Below, in pieces: positions 17,385-29,066 of a stretch of DNA of 64,000 bases. The translations under genes and the position numbers were made by a program. The notes under the pieces were generated by a model that searched no databases, was not told the origin of the DNA, and saw only the letters and a list, made by a program, of their open reading frames with translations. The stretch spans positions 137,660-201,659 of the forward strand of contig PQAF01000003.1 in the NCBI GenBank assembly GCA_003105015.1, given 5' to 3'. The stretch comes from Rhodocyclales bacterium. GTDB taxonomy: Bacteria > Pseudomonadota > Gammaproteobacteria > Burkholderiales > Rhodocyclaceae. Numbering within the stretch: position 1 is the stretch's first letter; each line of letters opens with the position of its first letter.

Positions 17385-18090
17385 TGCGCCTCGTGCGCAT
17401 CAGGTAGTTGACGTCGGTGTTCGAGCCCAGGGCGTAGGTCTTGGCGATCGGGTTGTAGGTCATGCCGATGACCTCGCCCACGCTTAGGCCGGCTTCGCGG
17501 CAATAGCGGGCCAACTCGGCCGGGCGGATGAACTTGGCATAGTCGTGGGTGCCGCGCGGCAAGAGGTTGAGGACGTATTCAGCCCCGATGACGGCGAAGA
17601 GGTAGGATTTGGGGTTGCGGTTGATGGTGGAGAAGAAAACCGTGCCGCCGGGGTGGACGAGTTGGGCGCAGGCGCGCACGGTGCTGGCGGGGTCGGGTAC
17701 ATGCTCGAGCATTTCCAGGCAGGTCACGACATCAAAAGCCCCCCGCATCTCGACGGCCAGTTCCTCGGCGGAAATTTTCCGGTAATCGACCTTTTGCCCT
17801 GTTTCCAGCAAGTGTAGTTTTGCAACCGACAGCGCTTTGTCGGAGAGGTCGATGCCAGTCACGATGGCGCCGCGCGTCGCCATGGACTCGGCGAGGATGC
17901 CGCCGCCGCAACCGACGTCGAGGACCTTCTTGCCGGCGAGGCCGACGGTCCGGTCGATCCAGTCGAGGCGCAGAGGATTGATGTCGTGCAGAGGCTTGAA
18001 CTCGGATTCGGGGTCCCACCAGCGGTGGGCGAGCTCACTGAATTTGTCGAGTTCGGCCTGATCGGCGTTGCGGTTTGCGGGTTCGCTCAT
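17377..18090 (-). CDS. ubiG: Ubiquinone O-methyltransferase UbiG
   Basis: SAM-dependent enzyme catalysing both O-methylations of ubiquinone synthesis. The 237-residue protein shows [28 protein letters not shown], a UbiG-specific N-terminal region, then motif [14 protein letters not shown], and the C-terminal [19 protein letters not shown]. The ATG at 18090 was taken because upstream codons run through a terminator hairpin. gph overlaps its 3' end. Confidence 0.95.
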   Translation of the reverse strand: MSEPANRNADQAELDKFSELAHRWWDPESEFKPLHDINPLRLDWIDRTVGLAGKKVLDVGCGGGILAESMATRGAIVTGIDLSDKALSVAKLHLLETGQKVDYRKISAEELAVEMRGAFDVVTCLEMLEHVPDPASTVRACAQLVHPGGTVFFSTINRNPKSYLFAVIGAEYVLNLLPRGTHDYAKFIRPAELARYCREAGLSVGEVIGMTYNPIAKTYALGSNTDVNYLMRTRRND

Positions 18091-18108
18091 GATTCGAAGT
18101 ATATAAAA

Positions 18109-18138
18109 CAAAAAAGCCCTGCTTGTGCAGGGCTTTTT
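18109..18138 (-). terminator. Intrinsic terminator after the first OmpA-like gene
   Basis: GCCCTGC (18116-18122) and GCAGGGC (18127-18133) flank TTGT, with A and T runs on both sides. On the minus strand it ends the OmpA-like transcript and sits just upstream of ubiG. Confidence 0.85.
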
Positions 18139-18154
18139 GCGGCAGATTGCCTGG

Positions 18155-18793
18155 TTACTGCTGGGTGCCGATGACCTCGATCTCCACGCGACGATCGGGC
18201 TGCAGGCACTCGATGAGTTGCTTCGACTTCTTCTCGCTCTTGCCGCACTTGTCACCGGTGACGGGCTGCTTCTCGCCCTTGCCTTCGGTGTAGACGCGGT
18301 TCGGTTCGACGCCCTTGCCGACCAGATAGGCCTTGACGGCTTCGGCGCGTTTCTCCGACAGCTTCTGATTGTACTTGTCGGAGCCGATGCGGTCGGTGTG
18401 GCCGACGGCGATGATGACTTCCAGCTTCATGCCTTTCAGCTTGCCGGTGACGTCATCCAGCTTGGCCTTGCCTTCCGGACGCAGGACAGCCTTGTCGAAA
18501 TCGAACAGGGCATCCGCGGCCAGTGTCACCTTCTGGGCGGCGGGTTTCGGCGTGGCAGCCGGGGCAGCGGGCTTCGGAGCCTCGGGTTTCTTCACCAGTT
18601 CCGGATCGCATTCGGCGATGGCCATGGCGGGCGTCCAGCGGGTGGTCTTCCAGCACAGGCCGAACCCGCTCTTGGCGACGAGGCCGCGGGTGTCGAACAG
18701 GTAGCCGTCGTTGTTCGGCACTTGAGCAAGCGCGACGGAGGCGCTCATTCCAAGGGCGGCCAGCAGCGTGATTTTCGAAATTTGTTTGTTCAT
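18155..18793 (-). CDS. OmpA-family outer-membrane/peptidoglycan-binding protein (paralogue 1)
   Basis: 212 residues with a signal peptide ([24 protein letters not shown]), a short N-terminal region with two Cys ([11 protein letters not shown] and AECDPEL), an Ala/Pro linker, and a C-terminal OmpA domain ([46 protein letters not shown]). The OmpA domain binds peptidoglycan. There is no eight-strand barrel, so it resembles short OmpA-like proteins such as those of Bordetella and Azoarcus. Part of it is nearly identical in DNA to the second OmpA-like gene. Confidence 0.88.
   Translation of the reverse strand: MNKQISKITLLAALGMSASVALAQVPNNDGYLFDTRGLVAKSGFGLCWKTTRWTPAMAIAECDPELVKKPEAPKPAAPAATPKPAAQKVTLAADALFDFDKAVLRPEGKAKLDDVTGKLKGMKLEVIIAVGHTDRIGSDKYNQKLSEKRAEAVKAYLVGKGVEPNRVYTEGKGEKQPVTGDKCGKSEKKSKQLIECLQPDRRVEIEVIGTQQ
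18596..18760 (-). repeat. 165 bp near-identical block, copy 1
   Basis: Matches 20716-20880 in the same orientation with one difference (C at 18736, T at 20856). It covers the end of the signal peptide and the N-terminal domain of the first OmpA-like gene. The flanking DNA diverges sharply. Confidence 0.95.
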
Positions 18794-18899
18794 ATTCCCC
18801 CTCGTTGCGGTGCGAAAAATGAGTGGATTGATCGGCCCAAAAACAGCGGAGTTATTAAAAACACGTTTGTCCCGGCCCTCTGCTTTCGGCCCTGCCGGT

Positions 18900-20216
18900 T
18901 CAAGCGGTTAATTTATTTTGCCACAAATTGACAGTGTCAAGCAATCGAGCAGTGTCGCATCCCCGCAACAGTCCGTTTTCGACCTGCAGAACGCCATTTA
19001 CCCAAACATGGGTCACATGTTCCCTCCCAGCAGTATAGACCAAGTGGGAGGCAGGGTCGAAGCAGGGACTGGTTTCAAGTGCATCGAGCCGGATGGCGCA
19101 CACGTCGGCGGCCTTTCCGGCCTGGATCGAGCCGATGCGATCATCCAGGCCGACAGCCGAAGCGCCGCCCAAGGTGGCCATGCGCAATAGTTCATGGGCA
19201 TTCAGCACGGCAGCGTCACCGGAGGAGACTTTGGCCAGTAATCCGGCGTGGCGCATCTCCTGAAAGAGGTCAAGACGATTGTTGCTGGCTGCGCCATCCG
19301 TGCCCAGGCCAATGCGCACTCCCTGCTTCGATAGTTTGGCGATCGGGGCGGCGCCGCTCGCGAGTTTCATGTTGGAGGTCGGGCAATGCGCCACCGCACA
19401 GTTGTTCTCGGCAAGCAGAGCGATTTCGGGCTCATCAAGATGCACCGCATGTACGCCGATCAGGCCCGGGCCGAGCAGTCCCAGTCGCTGCAGCCGGTCG
19501 AGGGGGCGGGTGCCGTGCTGGGCCAGGCTCTGCCCGATCTCCCCGCTCGTTTCGTGTAGATGGACATGGATGGGCAGATCGAGTTGGGCGGAGAGGGTGG
19601 CGATACGCTCGAAGGTTTTGTCCGCTACGGTGTAGGGCGCATGCGGTGCCATGCAGAACGAGATGAGGGGTTCGCCGCGCAGCCGATCGCGCACGGCCAA
19701 TCCCTTGCTGATGTAGTCGTCGGCATCGGTGGCGTAGGCAGTGGGGAATTCGATGATGACCATGCCGAGCACGGCACGCATCCCGAGGCTTTGCGCCGCT
19801 TCGGCCGCCGCCTCGGGGAAGAAGTACATGTCATTGAAGCAGGTGATGCCGCCGCGCAGCATTTCGGCGCATGCGAGCAGCGTGCCGTCGCGCACGAAAG
19901 CGGCGGAGACATGCTTTGCCTCGGCCGGCCAGATGCGCGTCTTCAGCCAGTCCATCAATGGCAGATCATCGGCGATGCCGCGCAGCAGCGCCATGGCGGC
20001 GTGGGTGTGCAGGTTGACCAGTCCGGGGATCAGCACTTGCTGCGGGAGGGTTGCGCGTTGCGCCGGTTGATAGCGGCCGAGCGCTTCCTTCGCGGGCAGG
20101 ATATCAACGATATTCCCGGCGGAAACGGCCACGGCGTGGTCCTCGAGCACCACGCCGTGCGGCTCCACCGGTATGAGCCAGCGCGGCTCGATCAGCAGGT
20201 CTATCGGTTCTGACAT
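18900..20216 (-). CDS. mtaD: TRZ/ATZ amidohydrolase, probable 5-methylthioadenosine/S-adenosylhomocysteine deaminase
   Basis: Metal-dependent hydrolase of the amidohydrolase superfamily, 438 aa. Zinc ligands are visible in PGLVNLHTHAAM, VHLHETSGE, GVHAVHL and LGTDGAASNN; HAPYT and HCPTSNMKLASG are characteristic of the MtaD/SsnA group. The product deaminates MTA/SAH or a related aminopurine; the exact substrate cannot be told from sequence. The ATG at 20216 was chosen because the upstream frame reads through a terminator. It sits between two OmpA-like paralogues. Confidence 0.82.
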   Translation of the reverse strand: MSEPIDLLIEPRWLIPVEPHGVVLEDHAVAVSAGNIVDILPAKEALGRYQPAQRATLPQQVLIPGLVNLHTHAAMALLRGIADDLPLMDWLKTRIWPAEAKHVSAAFVRDGTLLACAEMLRGGITCFNDMYFFPEAAAEAAQSLGMRAVLGMVIIEFPTAYATDADDYISKGLAVRDRLRGEPLISFCMAPHAPYTVADKTFERIATLSAQLDLPIHVHLHETSGEIGQSLAQHGTRPLDRLQRLGLLGPGLIGVHAVHLDEPEIALLAENNCAVAHCPTSNMKLASGAAPIAKLSKQGVRIGLGTDGAASNNRLDLFQEMRHAGLLAKVSSGDAAVLNAHELLRMATLGGASAVGLDDRIGSIQAGKAADVCAIRLDALETSPCFDPASHLVYTAGREHVTHVWVNGVLQVENGLLRGCDTARLLDTVNLWQNKLTA

Positions 20217-20219
20217 GCG

Positions 20220-20254
20220 TAAAAAAACCCCGCCGATGACAGGCGGGGTTTTTG
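20220..20254 (-). terminator. Intrinsic terminator after the second OmpA-like gene
   Basis: AACCCCGCC (20226-20234) and GGCGGGGTT (20242-20250) form a stem with A and T runs on both flanks. On the minus strand it ends the OmpA-like transcript ahead of mtaD. Confidence 0.85.
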
Positions 20255-20268
20255 CTATTTGGACCGGC

Positions 20269-20916
20269 TTATTTGCCTGGGCCCTGCACCTCGACAACCA
20301 CGCGGCGGTTCGGCGCCAGGCACTCGATGAGCTTCTTGCGCGGCAGCTTGTCGTCGCATTTCACGCCCGGCACGGGCTGGGTCTTGCCTGCGCCCATGGT
20401 TTCGACGGTATCGGCCTTGGCGCCTTTGCCGGCAAGATAGGCCTTGACGGCGTCGGCACGCTTCTCGGACAGCTTCTGGTTGGCGCCGTGGCTGCCGATG
20501 CGGTCGGTGTGGCCGGTGATCAGCATCAGCTTGACGCTGGCGCAGCTGTCCAGCTTGGCGATGACGTTCTTGTCGAGTTGATCCTTGCCGGCGGCGCTCA
20601 GGTCGGCCTTGCCGAAGGCGAAGGTCGCATCGTTTTGCAGGGAGTAGGTGAAGTTGCAGGCCTTCGGCTTGGCAGGCGCGGCCGGTGCGGCCGGTTTCGG
20701 CGCTTCCGCTTTCTTCAGTTCCGGATCGCATTCGGCGATGGCCATGGCGGGCGTCCAGCGGGTGGTCTTCCAGCACAGGCCGAACCCGCTCTTGGCGACG
20801 AGGCCGCGGGTGTCGAACAGGTAGCCGTCGTTGTTCGGCACTTGAGCAAGCGCGATGGAGGCGCTCATTCCAAGGGCGGCGGCGAAAAGAGCTTTCGAGA
20901 AATAAGTGTTTTTCAA
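20269..20916 (-). CDS. OmpA-family protein (paralogue 2), probable TTG start
   Basis: About 215 residues with the same layout as the neighbouring OmpA-like gene: signal peptide, the two-Cys N-terminal region, an Ala/Pro/Lys linker, and an OmpA domain ([28 protein letters not shown]). It has extra Cys residues (KACNF, DSCASV, GVKCDD). The TTG at 20916 is preferred over the ATG at 20931: GGAGG lies 8 bases before the TTG, the ATG has no ribosome site because the GGAGG follows it, and the TTG start matches the paralogue in length. Divergent from gyrA. Confidence 0.85.
   Translation of the reverse strand: MKNTYFSKALFAAALGMSASIALAQVPNNDGYLFDTRGLVAKSGFGLCWKTTRWTPAMAIAECDPELKKAEAPKPAAPAAPAKPKACNFTYSLQNDATFAFGKADLSAAGKDQLDKNVIAKLDSCASVKLMLITGHTDRIGSHGANQKLSEKRADAVKAYLAGKGAKADTVETMGAGKTQPVPGVKCDDKLPRKKLIECLAPNRRVVVEVQGPGK
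20716..20880 (-). repeat. 165 bp near-identical block, copy 2
   Basis: Second copy of the block at 18596-18760, 2120 bp away in direct orientation, covering the N-terminal domain of the second OmpA-like gene. Confidence 0.95.
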
Positions 20917-21155
20917 GGGTTCATCCTCCACTGGCTAGTGATTGTTGATTGTTCTGTTTTCCGGCGGGACAATGCGCACCCCCGCCGGCTACTGGAAATG
21001 AATTTAAGCACAAAAACCAAAGGCCTACAACTTGTTGTCGGAACGACAATTGAATGGCTGGGGGCACAACCGGACGACTGCGACGTGCAAGGACGGCATG
21101 CTAAACTTACGCCTTTTTGGTGAAGGGCTTTGCCCTGCCTTCGGTTACCCTTTAG

Positions 21156-23705
21156 ATGACCACTCAATTCGCCAAAGAAACCCTGCCGGTCAGCCTCGAA
21201 GAGGAGATGCGCCATTCCTACCTCGATTACGCCATGAGCGTGATCAAGGGCCGGGCGCTCCCTGATGTGCGCGACGGACTCAAGCCGGTGCATCGGCGCG
21301 TGCTCTTTGCCATGCACGAGTTGTCCAACGACTGGAACAAGGCCTACAAGAAATCCGCCCGCATCGTCGGCGACGTGATCGGTAAGTACCACCCGCACGG
21401 CGACACCGCAGTCTACGACACCATCGTCCGCATGGCGCAGGATTTCAGCCTGCGCTACATGCTGGTGGACGGCCAGGGCAACTTCGGTTCGGTCGACGGC
21501 GACAATGCCGCCGCCATGCGCTACACGGAGATCCGCATGGCGCGCATCGGCCACGAACTGTTGGCCGACATCGACAAGGAGACGGTCGATTTCGGGCCGA
21601 ACTACGACGGCTCGGAGCGCGAACCGCTGATCCTGCCGGCGAAGATTCCCAACCTGCTCATCAACGGCAGTTCCGGCATCGCCGTCGGCATGGCGACCAA
21701 CATTCCGCCGCATAACCTGAACGAGGTGGTGGATGGCTGCCTGGCGCTGCTGGACAATCCCGAACTCGGCATCGAGGATCTGATTGCGATCATTCCTGCG
21801 CCCGACTTCCCCACGGCCGGCATCATTTACGGCACCGTCGGCGTGCGCGAGGGCTACCTGACCGGCCGCGGCCGCATCGTCATGCGGGCGCGAACGCACT
21901 TCGAGGATATGGAGAAGGGCAACCGCCAAGCCATCATCGTCGACGAGCTGCCCTATCAGGTTAACAAGAAATCCCTGCTGGAGCGCATCGCCGAACTGGT
22001 CAACGAGAAAAAGCTGGAGGGGATTTCCCACATCCAGGACGAGTCCGACAAGTCCGGCATGCGTGTGGTCATCGAATTGAAGCGCGGCGAGGTGCCGGAG
22101 GTCGTGCTCAACAACCTGTACAAGATGACTCAGCTGCAGGATACCTTCGGGGTGAACATGGTGGCCCTGGTCGACGGCCGGCCGCGCCTGCTCAATCTGA
22201 AGGAGATGCTCGTCGCCTTCCTCGCCCACCGGCGCGAGGTGGTGACGCGGCGCACCGTGTTCGAACTGCGCAAGGCGCGCGAGCGGGGCCATATCCTGGA
22301 AGGCTTGGCGGTGGCCTTGTCCAATGTCGACGAGATCATCGCCCTCATCAAGGCGGCGCCGACGCCGCCGGAGGCCAAGCGCGAACTGATGGCGCGCACC
22401 TGGCGTTCCACCCTGGTCGAGGAGATGCTGGCGCGCGCCAACTCGCAGGCTTCGCGGCCAGATGGGCTGCTGCCCGAATTCGGCATGTCCGGACAGGGCT
22501 ACCGGCTGTCCGACGCCCAGGCCCAGGCCATCCTCGAGCTGCGCCTGCAGCGGCTGACCGGCCTCGAGCAGGACAAGATCCTGTCGGAATACCGCGAGGT
22601 GATGGACCAGATCGCCGACCTGCTCGACATCCTGGCCAATCCCGCGCGCATCACCCGCATCATCGCCGACGAGCTGCAAGCCATCCGCGAGCAGTTCGGC
22701 GATGCGCGGCGCTCCGAGATCGTGGTAAACGCCGAGGACCTCTGCCTGGAGGACCTTATCACCCCGACCGACGTCGTCGTGACCCTCTCCCATGGCGGCT
22801 ACTTCAAGCGTCAGGTGCTGGCGGATTACCGCGCCCAGCGGCGCGGCGGCCGTGGCCGCCAGGCGACGGCGATGAAGGAGGATGATTTCGTCGATCGCCT
22901 GTTCGTTGCCAACACCCACGACTACATCCTGTGCTTCTCCAACCGTGGCCGCGTCTACTGGCTGAAAGTATATGAGGTGCCGGAAGGCTCTTCGACCAGC
23001 CGCGGCAAGCCCATCGTCAACCTCTTTCCGCTCGCCGAAGGGGAAAAGATCACCGCGGTGCTGCCTGTGAAGGAGTTCGACGAGGGCCATTACGTGTTCA
23101 TGGCGACGATGGGCGGAACGGTGAAGAAGACCCCGCTGTCGGCCTTCGCCAATCCGCGCAAGGCCGGCATCATCGCCGTCGACCTCGACGAGGGGGACCA
23201 CCTCATCGGCGTGGCCATCACTGACGGCGAATACGACGTGATGCTGTTCTCGGACGCCGGCAAGGCCGTGCGCTTTGCCGAGGAGGACGTGCGGCCGATG
23301 GGCCGCGAGGCGCGCGGCGTGCGCGGCATGATGCTCGAGCCGGCGCAGAGCGTGATCTCGATGCTCGTCGCCAAGGGCGAGGAGCAGAGCGTGCTGACGG
23401 CGACTGAGAACGGCTTCGGCAAGCGCACGGCGATTGCCGAATATACCCGGCACGGCCGCGGCACGAAAGGCATGATCGCCATCCAGACGTCCGACCGCAA
23501 CGGCAGGCTGATCGGTGCCGTGCTGGTTTCCGATACCGATGAACTGATGCTGATATCCACCGGCGGCGTGCTGATCCGCACGCTGGTGCAGGACATCCGC
23601 GAGATGGGGCGCTCGACACAGGGGGTGACCCTGATCAACCTGGATGACGGCACCAAGCTGGCCGGCATGGAAAAGATTATTGAGACCGACGAGGAGCAAG
23701 AATAA
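21156..23705 (+). CDS. gyrA: DNA gyrase subunit A
   Basis: Breakage-reunion subunit of gyrase, 849 aa. The winged-helix region carries the catalytic Tyr123 ([10 protein letters not shown]). The quinolone region [13 protein letters not shown] has Thr84 and Asp88, where E. coli has Ser83 and Asp87; Thr is wild type in some genera such as Pseudomonas. The GyrA box QRRGGRG, which distinguishes gyrase from topoisomerase IV, is present at the start of the C-terminal beta-pinwheel. The tail is acidic (ETDEEQE). The Shine-Dalgarno is weak. serC begins directly after its stop. Confidence 0.98.
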   Translation: MTTQFAKETLPVSLEEEMRHSYLDYAMSVIKGRALPDVRDGLKPVHRRVLFAMHELSNDWNKAYKKSARIVGDVIGKYHPHGDTAVYDTIVRMAQDFSLRYMLVDGQGNFGSVDGDNAAAMRYTEIRMARIGHELLADIDKETVDFGPNYDGSEREPLILPAKIPNLLINGSSGIAVGMATNIPPHNLNEVVDGCLALLDNPELGIEDLIAIIPAPDFPTAGIIYGTVGVREGYLTGRGRIVMRARTHFEDMEKGNRQAIIVDELPYQVNKKSLLERIAELVNEKKLEGISHIQDESDKSGMRVVIELKRGEVPEVVLNNLYKMTQLQDTFGVNMVALVDGRPRLLNLKEMLVAFLAHRREVVTRRTVFELRKARERGHILEGLAVALSNVDEIIALIKAAPTPPEAKRELMARTWRSTLVEEMLARANSQASRPDGLLPEFGMSGQGYRLSDAQAQAILELRLQRLTGLEQDKILSEYREVMDQIADLLDILANPARITRIIADELQAIREQFGDARRSEIVVNAEDLCLEDLITPTDVVVTLSHGGYFKRQVLADYRAQRRGGRGRQATAMKEDDFVDRLFVANTHDYILCFSNRGRVYWLKVYEVPEGSSTSRGKPIVNLFPLAEGEKITAVLPVKEFDEGHYVFMATMGGTVKKTPLSAFANPRKAGIIAVDLDEGDHLIGVAITDGEYDVMLFSDAGKAVRFAEEDVRPMGREARGVRGMMLEPAQSVISMLVAKGEEQSVLTATENGFGKRTAIAEYTRHGRGTKGMIAIQTSDRNGRLIGAVLVSDTDELMLISTGGVLIRTLVQDIREMGRSTQGVTLINLDDGTKLAGMEKIIETDEEQE

Positions 23706-24780
<1,075 letters not shown>

Positions 24781-24788
<8 letters not shown>

Positions 24789-25959
24789 GCACTTCCAGAT
24801 TCTGGTCCTCAACCAGATTTCCCAGGCCGGCCTGAAGCGCCTGCCCGCCGAGCAATACACCGTCGCCAAGGACATCGCCGCGCCCGACGCCATCCTGGTG
24901 CGCTCGGCCGACATGCACAAGCTGGACATCCCGGCCTCGGTGCGCGCCATCGGCCGCGCCGGTGCCGGCACCAACAATATTCCGGTCAAAGCCATGAGCG
25001 GACGCGGCGTGCCGGTCTTCAATGCGCCGGGCGCCAACGCCAACGCCGTCAAGGAGTTGGTCATCGCCGGCATGCTGCTGGCGGCGCGAAACCTGACCGG
25101 CGCCATGCGCTTCGTCTCCGCCCTCGACCCGAAGGATCCGGAGATGGAGAAGAAGGTCGAGGACGGCAAGAAGAACTTCGCCGGCTACGAGCTGGCCGGC
25201 CATACCCTTGGCGTCATCGGCCTCGGCAAGATCGGCTGCCTGGTGGCGGACGCCGCCATCAAGCTCGGCATGAACGTCATGGGCTACGACCCCGAGATCA
25301 CCGTGGACGCCGCCTGGAGCCTGCCCTCCCAGGTGAGGAAGGCGCACAGCGTGGCCGAGGTGCTGAAGAACGCCAATTTCATCAGCCTGCACGTGCCGCT
25401 GGTCGACGCCACGAAGAAGATGGTGAACGCCCAGGCGCTGGAGCACGTCAGGCACGGCGCCGTGCTGCTCAACTTCTCCCGCGAGGGGGTGGTGGACGAG
25501 GCCGCGGTGCTGGCGGCGCTGGAGGCGAAGAAGCTCGGCTGCTACGTCTGCGACTTCCCCAGCCCGCACGTCAACAGCCATCCCAACGTCGTGGCCCTGC
25601 CGCACCTGGGCGCCTCGACGCGCGAGGCCGAGGACAACTGCGCGGCGATGGTGGCCGACCAGGTGCGCGACTTCCTCGAGCACGGCAACGTGCAGAACTC
25701 GGTGAACTTCCCCAACACCGTGATGCCGCGCGAGTCGGGCTTCCGCATCTCCATCGTCAACGCCAACGTGCCGAACATGGTCGGGCAGATATCCACGGCG
25801 ATGGCCAAGGCCAACCTGAACATCCACAACATGGTGAACAAGTCGCGCGGCGACATCGCCTACACCCTGGTGGATGTGGACAGCGCCGTCTCGCAGGCGG
25901 TTATCGATTCGATTTCCGGCATCGAAGGGGTGCTGGCGGTGCGTTACCTGCCTGCCTAG
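24781..25959 (+). CDS. serA: D-3-phosphoglycerate dehydrogenase
   Basis: First step of serine synthesis. 392 aa with a 2-hydroxyacid dehydrogenase core ([13 protein letters not shown] site, [27 protein letters not shown]) and a C-terminal ACT domain ([19 protein letters not shown]) that in relatives binds serine for feedback inhibition. This is the short form without an intervening allosteric domain. Overlap with serC implies translational coupling. Confidence 0.96.
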
Positions 25960-25962
25960 CAA

Positions 25963-27030
25963 ATGAGCGACGACCTGCAGCGCCTGCGCGCAGAGATCGA
26001 CCGCCTCGACGAGGAGGTGCTCGTCCGCCTGTCGCGCCGCGCCGAGATCGCCCACGAGATCGGCCGCGTCAAGGGGGGGGCGGTGGTGTACCGGCCCGAG
26101 CGCGAAGCCCAGGTGCTGCGGCGCATTACCGGCCTCAACCCGGGCCCGCTCGCCGACGGCACGGTCTGGCACATCTTCCGCGAGATCATGTCGGCCTGCC
26201 TGGCGCTGGAACAGCCGCTGCGCATCGCCTATTTCGGCCCGGAGGGCACCTTCACCGAGAGCGCAGCGAAAAAGCATTTCGGCGCGTCGCCGCAGTTTAC
26301 GGCAACGGCGACCATCGACGATGTGTTCCGCGCCGTCGAAGCGGAGCACGCCGACTATGGCGTGGTGCCGGTGGAAAACTCTACCGAGGGCGCCGTCGGT
26401 CGCACGCTCGACCTGCTGCTGCAGATGCCGATCAAGATATGCGGTGAGGTGATGCTGCGCATCCACCAGCACCTGCTCTCCAAGGCGGAGCGGCTGGAGG
26501 CGGTCAAGCGTCTTTATTCTCACAGCCAGTCGCTGGCGCAGTGCCATGAGTGGCTCAACAACAACCTGCCGGCCCTGCCGCGCGTGCCTGTGGCAAGCAA
26601 TGCGGAGGCGGCGCGCATGGCAGCCGAGGATACGGAGTCCTGCGCCATTGCCGGCGAGGCGGCGGCAGATCGTTATGGCCTGAACCGCCTGGCAAACGAC
26701 ATCGAGGACGACCCGAACAATACGACCCGTTTCCTCGTCATCGGCATGCATGACGCCGGTCCGTCGGGTCGCGACAAGACCTCGATCGTCTGCGCCTCGC
26801 AGAACAAGGCCGGGGCGATGTATGCCCTCCTCGAGCCGCTGGCGCGGCACGGCGTGTCGATGAGCAAGTTCGAGTCGCGCCCTTCGCGCACCGGACTGTG
26901 GGAGTACGTCTTCTACGTGGACGTCGAAGGCCACCGGGGCGAGGAGCGGGTGATCAAGGCTTTCGCAGAACTGCGTGACCGCGCCGCCTTCGTCAAGGTG
27001 CTGGGATCCTATCCGAGCGCCACGGCCTGA
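25963..27030 (+). CDS. pheA: Chorismate mutase / prephenate dehydratase (P-protein)
   Basis: Bifunctional phenylalanine enzyme, 355 aa. Residues 1-90 are an AroQ-type chorismate mutase (RLRAEIDRLDEEVLVRLSRR). Residues about 90-270 are prephenate dehydratase (YFGPEGTFTESAA, VPVENSTEGAVG, NNTTRFLVIG). The C-terminal ACT domain carries SKFESRPSRTGLWEYVF, whose ESRP motif binds phenylalanine for feedback control. It begins 3 bases after serA. Confidence 0.96.
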   Translation: MSDDLQRLRAEIDRLDEEVLVRLSRRAEIAHEIGRVKGGAVVYRPEREAQVLRRITGLNPGPLADGTVWHIFREIMSACLALEQPLRIAYFGPEGTFTESAAKKHFGASPQFTATATIDDVFRAVEAEHADYGVVPVENSTEGAVGRTLDLLLQMPIKICGEVMLRIHQHLLSKAERLEAVKRLYSHSQSLAQCHEWLNNNLPALPRVPVASNAEAARMAAEDTESCAIAGEAAADRYGLNRLANDIEDDPNNTTRFLVIGMHDAGPSGRDKTSIVCASQNKAGAMYALLEPLARHGVSMSKFESRPSRTGLWEYVFYVDVEGHRGEERVIKAFAELRDRAAFVKVLGSYPSATA

Positions 27031-27080
27031 GGGGGCCGAGATCCAAGGGAGAGGTTGACCTTCGAGGGGGGAATCACACC

Positions 27081-28181
27081 ATGAGCATCGCCGAACACGC
27101 ACCACCGTATATCCGCGCCATATCGCCCTACCAGCCGGGCAAGCCGATCACCCAGCTGGCGCGCGAGATGGGCATTCCCGTCGAGAAGATCGTCAAGCTG
27201 GCCTCCAACGAGAATCCGCTCGGCATGAGCCCGCGTGCACGCGTGGCGGTTCAGGCGGCCATGGACGGGCTCGAGCGCTATCCCGACCAGTTCGACCTGA
27301 CCGCGGCGCTGGCCGAGCGGCTCGGCGTGGCCCAGGAGCAGGTCGTCCTGGGCAACGGCTCCAACGACGTGCTCGACCTCGCCGCCCGCGTCTTCCTGGC
27401 GCCGGGACGCTCCTCGGTGTTCTCGAAACATGCCTTCGCCGTCTATCCGCTGGCGACCATGTCGGCCGGCGGCGAGTGCATCGTCGTGCCGGCGAAGCAC
27501 TACGGCCACGACCTCGACGCCATGCGCGCCGCCATTCGCCCCGACACGCGCATCGTCTGGGTCGCCAACCCGAACAACCCGACCGGCAACTTCCTGCCCG
27601 GCGCCCAAGTGAAGGCCTTCCTGCAGGCGGTGCCGAAGGACGTGGTGGTGGTGCTCGACGAGGCCTACAACGAGTACCTGCCGCCGGCCGACCGCGTCGA
27701 CACCCTGGCCTGGGTGAAGGAGTTCCCCAACCTGGTCATCACGCGCACCTTCTCGAAGATCCACGGCCTCGCGGGACTCCGCGTCGGCTATGCCGTCACC
27801 ACCGCCGAGATCGCCGACCTGATGCACCGCGTGCGCCAGCCCTTCAACGTGAGCAACCTGGCGCTGGCCGGCGCCATTGCCGCGCTCGACGACCATGCCT
27901 TCATTGCCGAGAGCTACGACAACAACCGGCGCGGCATGGAGCAGATCGTTGCCGGCCTCAAGCGCCTCGGCCTCGAGCACATTCCCTCGCACGGCAACTT
28001 CGTCACCTTCAAGGCGGGTGATGCGGCGAAGGTGAACCAGGCGCTGCTCAAGCAGGGTGTCATCGTGCGGCCGATCGGCGGCTATGCGTTGCCCGAGCAC
28101 CTGCGCGTCACCATCGGACTGGAAAGCGAGAACGCGCGCTTCCTCGCGGCCCTGGAAAAGGCGCTGGAAGGCGCCCGCTAA
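27081..28181 (+). CDS. hisC: Histidinol-phosphate / aromatic aminotransferase
   Basis: Class I/II PLP aminotransferase, 366 aa, of the HisC group: [28 protein letters not shown], and the PLP lysine in [18 protein letters not shown]. Its position between pheA and tyrA suggests it transaminates prephenate, phenylpyruvate or hydroxyphenylpyruvate as well as, or instead of, imidazole-acetol phosphate; a second hisC in the his operon would support that. GAGGGGGG precedes the ATG. Confidence 0.88.
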   Translation: MSIAEHAPPYIRAISPYQPGKPITQLAREMGIPVEKIVKLASNENPLGMSPRARVAVQAAMDGLERYPDQFDLTAALAERLGVAQEQVVLGNGSNDVLDLAARVFLAPGRSSVFSKHAFAVYPLATMSAGGECIVVPAKHYGHDLDAMRAAIRPDTRIVWVANPNNPTGNFLPGAQVKAFLQAVPKDVVVVLDEAYNEYLPPADRVDTLAWVKEFPNLVITRTFSKIHGLAGLRVGYAVTTAEIADLMHRVRQPFNVSNLALAGAIAALDDHAFIAESYDNNRRGMEQIVAGLKRLGLEHIPSHGNFVTFKAGDAAKVNQALLKQGVIVRPIGGYALPEHLRVTIGLESENARFLAALEKALEGAR

Positions 28182-28187
28182 ACAGCC

Positions 28188-29066
28188 GTGGGCTTCCGCC
28201 TCGACAAGATCGTCGTCTTCGGCGTCGGCCTGATCGGCGGTTCCTTTGCCCTGGCCCTGAAGAAGGCCGGGGCGGTGGGCGAGGTGGTCGGCATCGGCCG
28301 CAGCCAGACCACGCTCGACGCGGCGCTGCGGCTGGGGCTGATCGACCGCGTCGGTGCCTGCGACGCCGCCACCCTGAAGGATGCCGATCTGGTCCTGCTC
28401 GCCACCCCGGTCGGCCAGATGCCGGCACTGATGCAGGCGATGGCGCCGCACCTCGGGCCGCAGACGGCCATCACCGACGGCGGCAGCACCAAGGGCGATG
28501 TGGTCGAGGCCGTGCGCACCTGCCTGCCTCAGCACCTGGCGCGTTTCGTTCCGGCGCATCCCATCGCCGGCGCGGAGAACAGCGGTGCCGCCGCCGCGAA
28601 GGCCGATCTCTACGTCGAGCGCAAGGTGGTGCTGACGCCGCTGCCGGAGAACGTCCCCGAGGCGGTCGAACGCGTGCGCGCCGCCTGGGCCGCCTGCGGC
28701 GCCACGGTGCACGAGATGGCGCCGGCGCGCCACGACCAGGTGTTCGCCGCCGTCAGTCACCTGCCGCACCTGCTGTCCTTCGCCCTGGTGCACGACCTCG
28801 CGCAGCGCGAGAACCGCGAGGAGTTCTTCCGCTTCGCCGCCAGCGGCTTCCGCGACTTCACCCGCATTGCCGCCAGCCATCCCGAGATGTGGCGCGACAT
28901 CTGCATCGCCAACAGGACGGCGCTGCTCGGCGAACTCGAGCAGTACCAGCGCCAGTTGGACGAATTACGCCAGGCACTATTGGCCGGCGACGCCGCTGCG
29001 TTGGAAGCCGTCTTCGACGAGGCGCGCACCGTGCGCCGCGCCTGGGCCGAGGGCAAGTTGAGCTGA
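28188..29066 (+). CDS. tyrA: Prephenate/arogenate dehydrogenase
   Basis: NAD(P)-dependent enzyme of tyrosine synthesis, 292 aa, GTG start. The Rossmann motif is [25 protein letters not shown] and [10 protein letters not shown], with the catalytic region [23 protein letters not shown], are characteristic. It is a stand-alone dehydrogenase, not fused to chorismate mutase. It starts 6 bases after hisC and its TGA overlaps the aroA ATG (TGATG). Confidence 0.94.
   Translation: MGFRLDKIVVFGVGLIGGSFALALKKAGAVGEVVGIGRSQTTLDAALRLGLIDRVGACDAATLKDADLVLLATPVGQMPALMQAMAPHLGPQTAITDGGSTKGDVVEAVRTCLPQHLARFVPAHPIAGAENSGAAAAKADLYVERKVVLTPLPENVPEAVERVRAAWAACGATVHEMAPARHDQVFAAVSHLPHLLSFALVHDLAQRENREEFFRFAASGFRDFTRIAASHPEMWRDICIANRTALLGELEQYQRQLDELRQALLAGDAAALEAVFDEARTVRRAWAEGKLS

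Noticed and set aside
21400..21440. Thr84 in the quinolone region of GyrA read as a resistance mutation
   Set aside because: Thr at this position is wild type in some proteobacteria; Asp88 is also intact.
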